DNA of 64,000 nt, taken from assembly GCA_024291935.2 (NCBI GenBank), contig JAGTYA010000026.1:4761501-4825500 (forward strand). The letters are read 5' to 3'. Within the stretch, counting starts at the first letter, position 1. Each line of letters begins with the position of its first letter. This document shows positions 10,579-21,229 of this stretch, in pieces. The translations under genes and the position numbers were made by a program. This stretch comes from Okapia johnstoni (lineage: Eukaryota; Chordata; Mammalia; Artiodactyla; Giraffidae). The notes under the pieces are model-generated. The model was given only the letters and a program-made list of their open reading frames with translations, searched no databases and was not told where the DNA came from.

Positions 10579-13294
10579 ATCTCATACAAGAGGACAATAC
10601 AAAATGCTGAGAAGGTCTAGAGTAAGCAAATACCAGCTGTTTTAATTTCTCTTTATTTTCTACTTCATGAAACTTCTGAAATGAAGTTTTATTGGGATGT
10701 GGAGTTGTCTCAAATGCCCCAGTTTGAAAGCTGCTGGCAGACAAAGGGTCAGTAAAAGGTAGGAGACCCCAACTCCACTGCAACCCAACATGTAAGGAGT
10801 ATTCTCAAAATTCTAACACAAAAAGTCCAGAGGAGGGCATGGGCATCTCGTAAAGTTCTCCACCTGCTTCTCCACAGCTGATCTGGAGGTCTGATCACGC
10901 TGTAGAAGCACGCACATGGGGTCCAGGCACGGACACAAAGGCTCAACGCTCTGGTGTGGAAAAGGGTGGGGCTACTCTCGCTCTCCTATCTCCCTCCCTG
11001 AGATTAAACAAGCCTCTCAAACACCCCAAGACTCCGCCACCCACCCCGCGGCAAGGCCCCTCCAGCCCAGCCCCCCCGGCCTCAGCTGCTCTGCCCTGAG
11101 AACACAGTAGCAATGGGAAGAGAGCCCAGCCCCTCCTGGAACCCACACTGTCCTCCTGACCCCTGAGGCCATCCCAGCACATCACGAGACCCCCGCTCCC
11201 TCTACGTCAGCCCATCTCCCCAGTGCCGCATCACCCATCAACATGTAAACACGTCATTCTTCCTTTTATCTAGGAAAACACACATGCCACACCTCTCCGG
11301 GCCCCACACCTGCCTGTAGCTCCCACTTGCTCTCTCTGCTCCTTTTCCAGGGAACTACCTGAAAGAACTCTCTGCTCGGTCTCCAGTTCTTCCTCAGAAG
11401 CACTGCTTCCATGTCCACTGCTCTGAGGAATGGGCACTGAAGGGACCTCCATGTGGCAAATGCCAACGGCTGCCTGGCCTGTCAGCACAGCCCCCGAGCC
11501 TCCTGTCCCATCTCCCCCTCCTGAAGCCTGGCCTCCCTTGACATTGAGGGCAGCAGCCCTGCCTGGTTCTGTTCTTGCTTCTCAAGTTCCTCTGAGGGAA
11601 CCTTGACCAGACCAACAACATCTCAGCTTTGGGATTCATAATACTACTTAACCCCCTACTTTTAAAGTTCTGTTAGTTCAAATTTCTGCCACAGGAAACA
11701 CTCCATTATTCATAAACTAGTCTAAATACATACAACACTAGTCTTCATTTCCTTAGATGACTACAGTCCACCTTAACTCGAAAGGTGGGTCCCATCTGAG
11801 AAACTGCTCTGTGCTAGTCCAGCTCTCTGAGTCGGCCAGCTCTGTGCAGCTACCATAGCTGGTGGCTCTGTCCAGGCCAGAGGCTCAGCAGAGAGCTGCT
11901 CCACTCAGCTCAAGCCACGCTCTCTCGAAATGGTGCCAACCAAAAGGCTGCATGTCCGGGGAAACACACCTGCTCTTGCAACCTCCAAGGAAGCACAAAA
12001 CACTGGCATGACAATACAACAGATGCCATGACTACTTTTTGGTAAAATAAGCCATTCCCACAAGGCACGCCTACTATTCTCCAGTTAGAGAAGTATTCAG
12101 CCTCATGCGGCAGGTGAGTTAACAGACCCAAGAAAGGTGGCCTCTTGTTCAAGTTCTTGGAGCTCTAGGAGGAGAGGGCTACACTCCTCCCAGAGGGGCC
12201 TCCTGTCAGGACGAGCCCCCTGACAAGCAGCACACACGCAGGTTCACTGTGAAGGGAATTCCAAAGCATGAAGCATCTGTTTTTGAGGAAAGGAGTACAC
12301 AGTATTTCTGCCACCAAATTTCTTTCCTCTTCTAAAGTACTGATCTCCAAGTGGACACACAACTGAATGCCAGCTGACAATCTTAATGGCTGGCAGAGAA
12401 CATGAATCCCCTGAAGATCCAAGCCATGAACAATCCGAAAGCATCACTAAATATTATTCCTCTGACAACAAAATTCTCCCCATGAAGAAATGAAAGATAA
12501 CTGAAAAGAGGGACAGACTGAGGGAGGAACGAGAGTTCACTATAGGCCGTAATTCTTCCCATGCCATCAAACTTATTAACGCATGATCAATGACTTTTGT
12601 TTTGTTCTTGAATTAGTTCTATTTTCAGGTGGAGAGGGACGCCACATATTTCAAAAGAGCTGGAGATGGAAAAACCACCAACTGAAACCCCAATGCTTTA
12701 AATACATAGGGAGTATTTACAATGAGTTTCCAGGGGTCTGAACCCTGGGAGGTGTTATGAGCTGACAAAACTAGTGCTGAAGAAGACAAATCCACTGTAT
12801 TTACCCAAGGTGTCAGCTGCTTAAACTTAGCTACACTAATGTTCACCAAGATCCATACCCTTATTTTCAGTTAACAAAAGGTCAGAATTTATAACCAGCA
12901 ACACTGTTCATAAAACAAGCTCTGGCTCGGCTGTGCTGTGTGATCTTGATAGTCACATAATCTCTTGTTTTCCTATTTGCAAAAAAGAGAGAAAATATTT
13001 ACTTGGATCATCTCACTATTTTAAGGAACTTTAGCACTGTTTATAATGCACTTTGCCCTTAGACAAAACCTTCGGGCGGAAATTTAGAACGTTCATTTTA
13101 AAAATTCTGTGATTTCACTGGACTTGGTTCTAGAACGGGCTGTTTGCTCCACTGAACCTGTCCCTCTTGACATGTTAACATTCTGTACCTGGTCTACGGC
13201 AGCCCTGAGAAGTTGCTGGACAACAAAAATGATAATATATCCTGCCACCGCTTCACTTCAGCCCCACCCTAAAAAGAAGATTGAATTTTCTTAC

Positions 13295-13527
13295 TTGTAT
13301 CTGATCTTTTCATCCATGTCTTGAGGTGGTTCTTCAATAATGAAAGAGACTAAATCTTCGAGACATTCTGCTTTTAAGAGAAACTCTATAAGTTTGCGGT
13401 TCTGTGCTTTACACTCCTGTAAAACATCTTCCTCATCCATTAACTCCTTCAGCGTTACATCTTCTCTTTCTAGAAGTGTGTCTATGTGGGATGATGAGTG
13501 AAGATCAAATTTCCAAAACATGCTGGT
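13295..13527 (-). CDS. PPP6R3: PPP6R3 first coding exon (start codon, residues 1-75 and two bases of 76)
   Basis: The exon encodes the N-terminus of protein phosphatase 6 regulatory subunit 3, starting [23 protein letters not shown] is at 13521-13519; bases 13522-13527 are untranslated exon if the acceptor is the TGTTTAG just upstream. A nearer AG two bases before the ATG is an alternative. The reading frame runs through an acidic helical stretch ([16 protein letters not shown]) to DEKIRY, and the Lys-76 codon is split AA|G by the donor GTAAGA at 13294. The SAPS helical-repeat domain begins within this exon. Upstream in-frame sequence has no exon-like coding match. The start is chosen because the MFWKFDL opening is shared by the PPP6R family. 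Confidence 0.96.
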
Positions 13528-14267
13528 CTAAACAAAATGCAGAGATATTTAAAATAAAACTTCAACTTCACATATTAATGTTTCAAATTTCCACTTAGTT
13601 TTACAGTCTAAAATGCCAACTTGGGTCACACAAGAAAAACAAGTTTCATTTTGAATCTATAAAGTACCTTCTAAGTAAGTAAAATTGGTAAGACATTTTC
13701 CTTCTCAGAAAATATTTTTATAGATAACAAAAAATTCTGACTTGAAAATGCTGAAAGAATGATAAAACTTGGTATTTTAACCTGCAAAATTAATTCCCAC
13801 CCATACTTGAAGAATTTAGTGCTGGGAAAGGAAGAAAATAAATCTTTTCTTCAGGGTGAGAAATACATTCTTACACAGAACTAGTATCCTCAACAACAAA
13901 TGACAAGTATTGAGCTGTAGGCATGTGGTACTCTCCAGAATATTACAACATTAAATAACCACCACAAACCAGAACTTTTAGCCCCAATACCACTTGCACA
14001 GCTGAAAATCGGAAAGTCATAAAATAGTAAAACCTATGCCATTCTTAAAGAAATAAAAAATAGTAAAATCACCTTAAAAAGAAGTGTTCACCTTGTCTTC
14101 AAAGTTTATCACGGAAAATTAAACCTTAGGATGTCTACAGATTGACAAAATAGTTCATCATGCTTATTTTAAATACTTCAGCAAAGTCACTGACTAAAAA
14201 GCTACTAGTGATCCTCAAATACCTTCCCACATCCCATCCCACTGTCATCGGGTCCAAAAGTAAAAGC

Positions 14268-14385
14268 AAAGTGAAGTTGCTCAGTCATGTCTGACTCTTT
14301 GCAACCCCATGGACTGTAGCCTATCAGGCTCCTCCATCCATGGGATTTTCCAGGCAAGAATACTAGAGTGGGTTGCCACTTCCTG
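14268..14385 (-). mobile_element. BovA monomer SINE fragment
   Basis: The plus strand reads GTGAAGTTGCTCAGTCATGT ... GGGATTTTCCAGGCAAGAAT, one BovA unit in reverse orientation. It is more diverged than the BOV-A2 copies elsewhere in the window. Confidence 0.88.
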
Positions 14386-14814
14386 TATATGCTTCTTTTG
14401 ATCTATAAGCCAAATTTCTGATAATCTAATAGTCTCTCCACTTGAAGTCAGAAAGCTGGATGTAGTTAATAATTTAGTCTTAAGTCTTAAAAAAAATTAG
14501 GTCTCATTTAAAGTAGCATGTCTTTTCATTTTTTGGAATCCCACAGATGAAGGCAAAATATAAAGAGAAGTATTAATAAGTGAATCACAAAAGCAAATCT
14601 GATAGAGCCCTTACTATTGGCTAATTATAAACAAGATACACACTCATGATCATCAACTGAAAACTGTAAATGTCCCCCAACTACTAAAACATGGATCAAG
14701 ATATAGTCACGTATCTATGTCGATTAAAAAAATAACTTCCAAAATTTTAACCTTATAAAGGTAACTCATCATATACTGGTTTCTAGAAAAAACTGACCAT
14801 CAGTGGTGCTGAAA

Positions 14815-14990
14815 TAACAACTGTTGGCAAACTTTGGCTCACAGACCAAATCCAGCCCACAGGCTGCAAGCTAAGAAGGACTGATACTTTTAAAGGGTTG
14901 TTAAAGAGGAGAACCGGGTTGTTAAAGCTAAGACTATGTGACAGTGACCATGGGGGGCCTGCATATTCACTATCTGGTAGTTCACAGTCA
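14815..14990 (+). mobile_element. Old non-autonomous DNA transposon (hAT-like)
   Basis: Begins TTGGCAAACTTTGGCTCACA, followed by the CCAAATCCAGCCCACAGGCTGC block. It ends with ...TATTCACTATCTGGTAGTTC. It is the same family as the copy at 57245-57450. The exact Repbase name is not certain. Confidence 0.6.
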
Positions 14991-16085
14991 AGTTAAGTGT
15001 CCGTCTCACATTCCTTTCTGCCATCTCTGCAACTGCCTGGAGGGGCGGGGCCACGTGGTGCCAGGCAGGACTATCTACCAGATTCATTCTCTCCTTTCCA
15101 GGGGCACTTGCCTAGACCACGTCCCCAGCTTCTTGGGCAGGTAGGTATGGCCACAGGACAAAGTTTTCTCCAGTGTGCTGTGAGCCATCATAACCTCCAG
15201 GTGGCCTCCTTTTCATCTGGCTGGATGTTGACAAAAAAGACGCTGAGACAGACAGTAAGGCCCAAAGATGGAAGGCACCTCCATCCCCAAGCCAACTTGT
15301 GGAAGAACACTGCCCGCCCACCTGAGAGCCAGCCCCAGGCTGTGGTATGAGGAGCCACCACACACCTGGTCTGGGATCCAGCAGGACAGCCCAGGTACTC
15401 GGCCATCTACCTAGTCATCTCCTCCAATCTCCTGAGCCTACCACGTTATGTTCCTTTATACTTATTTTACTATACACATGAAAAGAATTCTTGGGGAATT
15501 TTATGTTTTAAAATGCCTAACTCCTTTCGCTCTCCACTATCCTAAATTAGAACAGCATTTTTCAAATCAGGACACCTTAAAATACACATTTCCACAGTGC
15601 ACTTTCTTTAAATTGAGTAGGTATACTACAGGATTAAAAATAAAATAAAACCACAGTAGACTCTTAAACAAACATTATTTTATCTTTCAGCCAAACAGCA
15701 AACTGGACTGGAAGCAAACAGCACTGGTCAATCAGTTACCTGCCCCTAACTTCTACTAACTTGACCTTTGAAGTGGAATCAAGCTAGGCATGAACTAACA
15801 GGTACAAAGGTCAACTGCCAGCGGCCCTGAGGTAAACGGAGCCCTTTGAAAAATGTCTAAGATACTCAGAAAAAAACTGAAAGGAGTAAGAACTCCAGCA
15901 GCTCATTCTCAGTAAATATAAGCACTCTTTAAAATGTTTACCCTAGCTAGACCTCAATAGGATTGAGAGATGAGAGGGAACACAATTTCTTACAGTAAAC
16001 CAAATTACAGACTTTAAAATCAATACTGACAAGGAGAGAAATGGTAAAATCAAACTACTCTCCATCTTTCTGAAAAATCCTAGAG

Positions 16086-16910
16086 TTGTTTTTGCCCTTC
16101 ATGGATCACAGCCTTGTTATGGCAAAGGGGCTCGTATAAGTCAATGAAGCTAACAGCCGTGCAGGGCCACCTAACATGGATGGGTCATAGTGGAGAGTTC
16201 TAACGAAATGTGGTCCACTGGAGAACAGAATAGCAAATCACACCAGTATTCTTGCTGGGAGAACCCCATCAACAGTATGAAAAGGCAAAAAGATATGATA
16301 CCAGAAGATGAGGCCCTCAGGCCAGAAGGTATTCAGTACGCTACTGGGGAAGAGCAGAGGGCAATTACTATTAGCTCTAGTAAGAATGAAGAGGCTGGGC
16401 CAAAGCAGAAACCACGCTCAGTTGCGGATGTGTTTGGTGATGAAAGTCAAGTTGGATGCCGTGAAGAACAGCATTGCATAGGAACCTGGAATGTTAGGTC
16501 CATGAATCAAGGTAAACTGGATGTGGTCAAGCAGGAGATGGCAAGAGTGAACATCAGCATCTTAGGAACCAGTGAACTAATGGACAGGAATGGGTGAATT
16601 TAATTCAGTTGACCATTATGTCTACTACTGTGGGCAAGAAGAAATGGAACAGCCCTCAGAGTCAGCAAAAGAGTCTGAAATGCAGTATCTGGGTGCAATC
16701 TCAAAATGACAGAATGATCTCAAGTGTCAAGGCAAACCATTCAAAATCACAGTAATCCAAGTCTATGCTCCAACCACTACTCTAATGGTAGAAAAGACAA
16801 GAGGAATCAAAGAACCACTTGATGAGGGTAAAAGAGGAGAGTGAAAAAGCTGGCTTAAAATTCAACGTTCAAAAAAACTAAGACCACGGGATCCATGGTG
16901 CATAGAAGGA
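16086..16910 (+). mobile_element. BovB (RTE) LINE with large internal deletion
   Basis: It starts CCCTTCATGGATCACAGCCT, a well-known internal BovB segment. The open frame 16190-16597 reads the N-terminal part of the BovB ORF, including the endonuclease motif GTWNVRSMNQGKLDVVKQEM. A stop and small frame breaks follow. Near 16795-16815 the sequence jumps from the endonuclease region (VIQVYAPTT) to the end of the reverse-transcriptase region (KSWLKIQRSK, compare the full copy at about 46660-46720). The whole catalytic RT core is therefore missing. The element is dead and lies antisense to PPP6R3. Confidence 0.88.
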
Positions 16911-16951
16911 GAAGAGCTGGCACTAACAGAAACATCACTCAAGCTGCACTA

Positions 16952-17006
16952 GGAGTCACATGCAAGTTTAAATTTTCTACTAGCCACATTTTTTTCTTTT
17001 TACATT
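16952..17006 (-). mobile_element. hAT-Charlie-like DNA transposon, left piece
   Basis: AGTCACATGCAAGTTTAAAT ... CTACTAGCCACATT is the end of an old MITE-like element whose other part resumes at about 17470. Insertions separate the two pieces. Confidence 0.6.
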
Positions 17007-17007
17007 T

Positions 17008-17299
17008 AAAGTCGCTCAGTCGTGTCCGACTCTTTGAGACCCCATGGACTATACAGTCCATGGAACTCTCCAGGCCAGAATACTGGAGTGAGTAGCCTTT
17101 CCTTTCTCCAGGGGATCTTCCCAACCCAGGTCTCCCGCATTGCGGGCGGATTCTTTACCAGCTGAGGCATAAGGGAAGCCCAAGAATACTGGAGTAGGTA
17201 ACCTAGCCCTCTTCCAGCACATCTTCCCGACCCAGGAATCAAACCAGGGTCTCCTGCATTGCAGGGGAATTCTTTACCAACTGAGCTATCAGGCAAGCC
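17008..17299 (-). mobile_element. Bov-tA SINE with duplicated tRNA-like head
   Basis: On the plus strand, a BovA-type block (GTCGCTCAGTCGTGTCCGAC) is followed by two successive inverted tRNA-Glu-like heads, each containing GATTCTTTACCA. This is Bov-tA in reverse orientation, inserted within the DNA transposon. Confidence 0.9.
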
Positions 17300-17469
17300 A
17301 AAAATCTGACACTTCGAGTTTGTTTCCTCCTGCTGCTTGAGAGAGAAAGAAAAGATGTGTGACATTTGCAGCCTGTTTCCTCCATTTGGAGACTCCTAGC
17401 CTTCCTACCTGTTACCCTCATTCCCCGCTTCTCTCTTTTGGGAGAATTATGTTGCCTAGGGAAAGAGGC
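17300..17469. other. Unassigned 170-nt insert between transposon halves
   Basis: This sequence lies between the Bov-tA and the right half of the hAT-like element and belongs to neither consensus as I know them. It is pyrimidine-rich on the plus strand near its end. Origin not recognised. Confidence 0.4.
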
Positions 17470-17695
17470 TAAAAAGTAAAAAAGAAACTGGTAAAATTCA
17501 TTTTAAACGTATATACTGAACCTCATATACCTAAACATTACTATTTCAACATGTAATTCTTTTGGTACTAAGTCTTCAAATTCTGTGTGTTCTGACAACA
17601 CTTCATAGCACTTCACAATGTGGAGCAGCCGCATTTCAGATGCTCGAGAGTCACACGTGGCCATAAGGGACAAGACAGCTACAATCGTGTGACTG
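17470..17695 (-). mobile_element. hAT-Charlie-like DNA transposon, right piece
   Basis: The complement contains TGGCCACGTGTGACTCTCGA, ...ACACAGAATTTGAAGACTTAG and TTACATGTTGAAATAGTAAT. These are parts of an old mammalian element with the CACATGTGGCT motif. An 88-codon open frame across it (17503-17769, minus) is a by-product of this repeat. Confidence 0.65.
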
Positions 17696-19593
17696 CTACA
17701 ACTGGGAGTCAAAGTGTCTCTCCTGGTACTAAAATAGCCCTCCCCATCTCCTTTCACTGCCAAAGTCAATAGTTAACCACTTTTTCCACACAAGGGCCAA
17801 TGTGGGGTGGGCGAGGAGAGGTTATGGGCCATGGTTTTCCTTTCTTTTAAAACATACCTGAGAAATCATGTTTACTCTACGTGTGTGTGTGTATACATAA
17901 ATATATATATAAAGCAACTTAAGACATTCTTAACTCAAAAAAATAAGTCACAGGAAAATTAGACCTGTTTTTTAACCTCTGATATCTAGGGATACTCATA
18001 GGGATAAAAGGTAAAACGTTAAATTCTTCACTATGAGATAAAGGAGGATGCTAGCTGGAATCAGGAAGGCTACAAGTGGCTCACTTCTGGTAAAGATACA
18101 CCTGGCCAAACTTTAAAACAGGTGCACGTCTCTGGGAATTTATTTATTTTCTAAGTTAATTCAAAAATACCAAGGAAAAAAATGCCTTGATCCCTCAAAC
18201 ATATTGGGAAACGATGTTTGATTAATTTTAAAAATAAATAAATAAAACTGGATTCCCCACTTGTCCTAGCGAAAACTGAGTCTTCACTGCCTCCATTTAG
18301 ATTCAAAACAACTTGTTATTATCCCATGAGGGGCAGACACATCTACCCCAAAGCCCTGGCTGAGCTGACCAGCAGCCTGGGAACAAGATGGAGTGAACAA
18401 GCCGAGCTGCCCAAAAGCTGTTCTTACTGGCTCACCTACTGCTGCCCCCGTCCAGACACCTGGGGTCTCGGGGGCCCGGGCTCGGACTCAGGTGTGCAGG
18501 GAACTGAGCTGGGCAGCATCTGACAAGACCCAAATGGGGGAGGCTGGATTCAAGAAGGCTGGGTGACTGCTCACGCTGTCCCCTGAGGAAGGCACACCCA
18601 CTAGGAAAGGACAGAGAGGGAAGTGCCTATAAACAGGAGGATGCGGTCACTCTGAAGGGAATAAGTCACTGACAGACTGGCCCCAACAGCGATGCTGAAG
18701 GCACACACTGTAATTTCCATGTGGAAAGGAAGAAACAGGCAACAGAGGAGTGACAGCGGCCTCTCTTTAAGGGGAAGCGCTAAGGAAAGACACCACGATG
18801 GGCTGGGACGTCTACCCAGTAGCTGCTTCTCCATTCTCAGCAAAGGTGTGCAACTCACACAACCGTCTCCTCATCCCCACCCGGAGGCTGGACTAATCAA
18901 ATTAAGAATCAAAGTGCCCGCTGCGAACACGATTTTCTCAGAGCAAACGACAATACAAACTCAGGTCCAGCTTCGTTATCTTTGCTCCAAAACTGCTTCT
19001 TCCGAAGAACACATCAAAAGAAATCAAGTTTCTACCATCCAGATGTTCCAGACTCTCTTCCCAGCTTTCATCTGTGACTTCTTCAGGTTGTGAGAATAGT
19101 AAAGGAGTAGAATCCATTTAATGGCGCACTAGGTTAGTCAGCCAGGACCTTTACAGCGCTGCTCTGCACCGTATGAAGGACCGCAGGAGAGTAAGGTAAA
19201 TGCTGCCCACCTTCTACAAGAGCACAACACAACCGAGAACAGAGACAAGACAGGAAATGAGTGGCACAAACCCTAAGTTTGTTCTGCAGAAAGGGAGCTC
19301 CAGGGAGACGAGCCTGACCAGAAAAAACTTCATGAAAATGAGACCTAAGCTGGGCTCAAAACACAGGTAGGACTCAGTAGGTGATCCTGCAAGCTCGGAG
19401 GACAGACTCGTAACTTGAAGGAACTCACAGCAGGGAGAAGGTCCCGGTGAAGAGAAGTAAGAGCCTTTACAGAGGGCACTGGGGAAGGTGAGGCAACCAG
19501 TTCTCAAAGAGGCATGCAGGAACACACAGCACAGTGGGGCAGGCTTGCTGTGCAGCGCGGAGGGAGCCAGTCTGTTCTACCTGAGACAATGTA
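17696..19593. other. Intron 1 sequence, nothing specific recognised
   Basis: Contains a short GT/AT simple repeat at 17879-17913 and an AAAT repeat near 18229-18246. Open frames such as 18692-19093 (plus, 133 codons) show no known domain or composition suggesting a gene. Confidence 0.6.
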
Positions 19594-19605
19594 CATTAAG
19601 ATAGC

Positions 19606-19739
19606 TCTGTTTGTACGCAAGAATACTGGAGTGGGCTGCCTTCTCCAGGGGATCTTCCTGACCCAAGGATCGAACTCCCATCTCCTGTGTTTCCAGCATT
19701 GGCAGGCGGATCCTTTACCACTGAGCTACCTGGGAAATC
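19606..19739 (-). mobile_element. Truncated Bov-tA SINE with target-site duplication
   Basis: Reverse-oriented Bov-tA lacking most of the BovA part; the inverted tRNA-like head ends GAGCTACCTGGGAAATC. Flanked by the perfect 12-bp duplication CATTAAGATAGC at 19594-19605 and 19740-19751. Confidence 0.93.
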
Positions 19740-20607
19740 CATTAAGATAGCGAGAGCAAAGATTAAACACAGTATACAGAAAAAGATGACTCTGAACAGA
19801 AGTAGAGGAAAGCACCAGAGGAGATGAAGTGGAAGCTGCGGCACACACACACCTCTCCCACAAAGGCCGAGAGGGGGGCTGAAATGAGGGCTAGGGTAGG
19901 GAGTGCTGACGACACCACCACTGAGGTGGGACACTGCAGGAACTGTTCACCACTCGGAGACAGAAAGAGAAGTCAAGTAAAGCAAGGCAACAATATCAGC
20001 TCTAGAGTTTACACACTGTGAACAAGAAAGATGCGTGGGAGAGGGTGAGCCTAGGCAAAGAGCAGGTAACCCAGAGACGGTTTTAAGAACTCACAGAGGA
20101 TGGTGAGGCCCTGCAAAAGACTCCTTGAAAAGCAAGTTATTCCCTTCCTGAAATCCTGAAGATTTCACATTAAATAACTATCCCCCTCTCTCCAATTTCA
20201 ATCATAATTCCCCCAAGGCCTAATTTTCATGATTTAAATTCCTAGCTGTATACTTATGTATCAGATTCATGGCTTGCCCCTGGAATTCTGAGCCACCTGG
20301 GAAATACACAAAGCAAATACCTAGCCACACACGGGAGCTAACTCCAAATACACCTCTGAGATGCTGTAGACAGGCAAGGGTGTGACCTTAAGCGCCCACT
20401 TCACATTTATATTTAAACAGCCAACTGCCAATCAAAAACATGCAGTGTCACTCCTGTCACAGGGTCCACTCAAGTTTCCCCTATGAACTCTCATTATGAA
20501 AACTCAAGTGAACAGGAATTTCTGTGCACAATTTCCCCAGCTTCAAAAACGTCAATACAAGCAGATGCGAAGCATGACTTATACGTACTTATACATACAA
20601 GAACAAG

Positions 20608-20657
20608 TTGTGTGTGTTGGGGGGTGGGGCATGGGGGGGGGTGGGCGTGAGGGTGTT
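20608..20657 (+). repeat. G-rich low-complexity tract
   Basis: Several G runs of 4 to 8 separated by T, CAT and C (GGGGGGTGGGGCATGGGGGG is the core). This meets the usual pattern for a potential G-quadruplex on the plus strand. Confidence 0.85.
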
Positions 20658-20805
20658 TTTAAAGCAAAACTAAGGGATTAGAAAAGAAACAAGCAATGAG
20701 GATGACACAACAGTAATCAGGTTTGTGCCAGGAGCCTCGTCAGACATCAGAGCAATAAAGGCAAGGAAAACCCAGCTAGATAGAGGTGTCTATTGGGGGG
20801 AGGGG

Positions 20806-20830
20806 TGTGTGTGTGTGCGTGTGTGTACAC
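20806..20830 (+). repeat. (GT)n microsatellite
   Basis: Imperfect GT repeat with one GC interruption, following an AGGGGTG run. A likely length-polymorphic locus. Confidence 0.9.
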
Positions 20831-21088
20831 GCACAAACTGAAAGGGAGGACGCAGTGTAGATAAGAGAATATGACAAAAGTCAAATCCAAAAGTTCTAAG
20901 TAGAGGGCTTTCCATCTTAAGTGTCTGGCATTCTCTGAGTCTCTGACACCAAGCGAGTTGTCAATAAATGTGACTCAAACATCAGAAAGCAGTGACATGT
21001 AACTGCAGAGGAGGAGGAAACCCAATGCAACCAGAACACCTGTCATCTGAAATGATCAGGAAATAGTTCTAATCTAAAACCGTAAGGA

Positions 21089-21216
21089 CGCGAATTTCCC
21101 GGCAGTCCAGTGATTACCACTCGAAGCTTTTGCTGCTGGGGCCAGGGTTCAATCCCTGGTGGGAGAACTAATAAGATCCCACAGGCCACACCACGTGGCC
21201 AAACAGTAAATGAAAT
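21089..21216 (+). mobile_element. CHR-1-type tRNA SINE
   Basis: TTTCCCGGCAGTCCAGTGAT ... GGGTTCAATCCCTGGTGGGA ... CCACGTGGCC matches the cetartiodactyl CHR-1 tRNA-derived SINE. Flanks AAAACCGTAAGGA and AAAACTGTAAGGA look like a one-mismatch target duplication. Confidence 0.88.
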
Positions 21217-21229
21217 AAAACTGTAAGGA

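Larger units (their letters stand above)
8839..13294 (-). other. PPP6R3: PPP6R3 intron between codons 75 and 76
   Basis: A 4456-nt intron holding a MIR copy split by a BOV-A2 SINE. The segment 9348-9956 is open for 202 codons on the minus strand but has no family resemblance. The rest shows no recognised repeat. Confidence 0.85.
13528..16085 (-). other. PPP6R3: PPP6R3 intron 1, proximal part
   Basis: Mostly AT-rich intron. It contains one BovA monomer and one old DNA-transposon copy (listed separately). No exon or promoter-like island is seen. Confidence 0.75.
19752..21087. other. Intron 1 sequence with G-rich and GT-rich tracts
   Basis: No gene seen. A G/GT-rich tract lies at 20608-20657 and a GT microsatellite at 20806-20830. 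Both are purine-rich on the plus strand. Confidence 0.6.

Noticed and set aside
17503..17769. 88-codon minus frame that looks protein-like (LLHIVKCYEVLSEHTEFEDL)
   Set aside because: The DNA matches an old hAT-type repeat block, so the apparent protein is a translation of the repeat.
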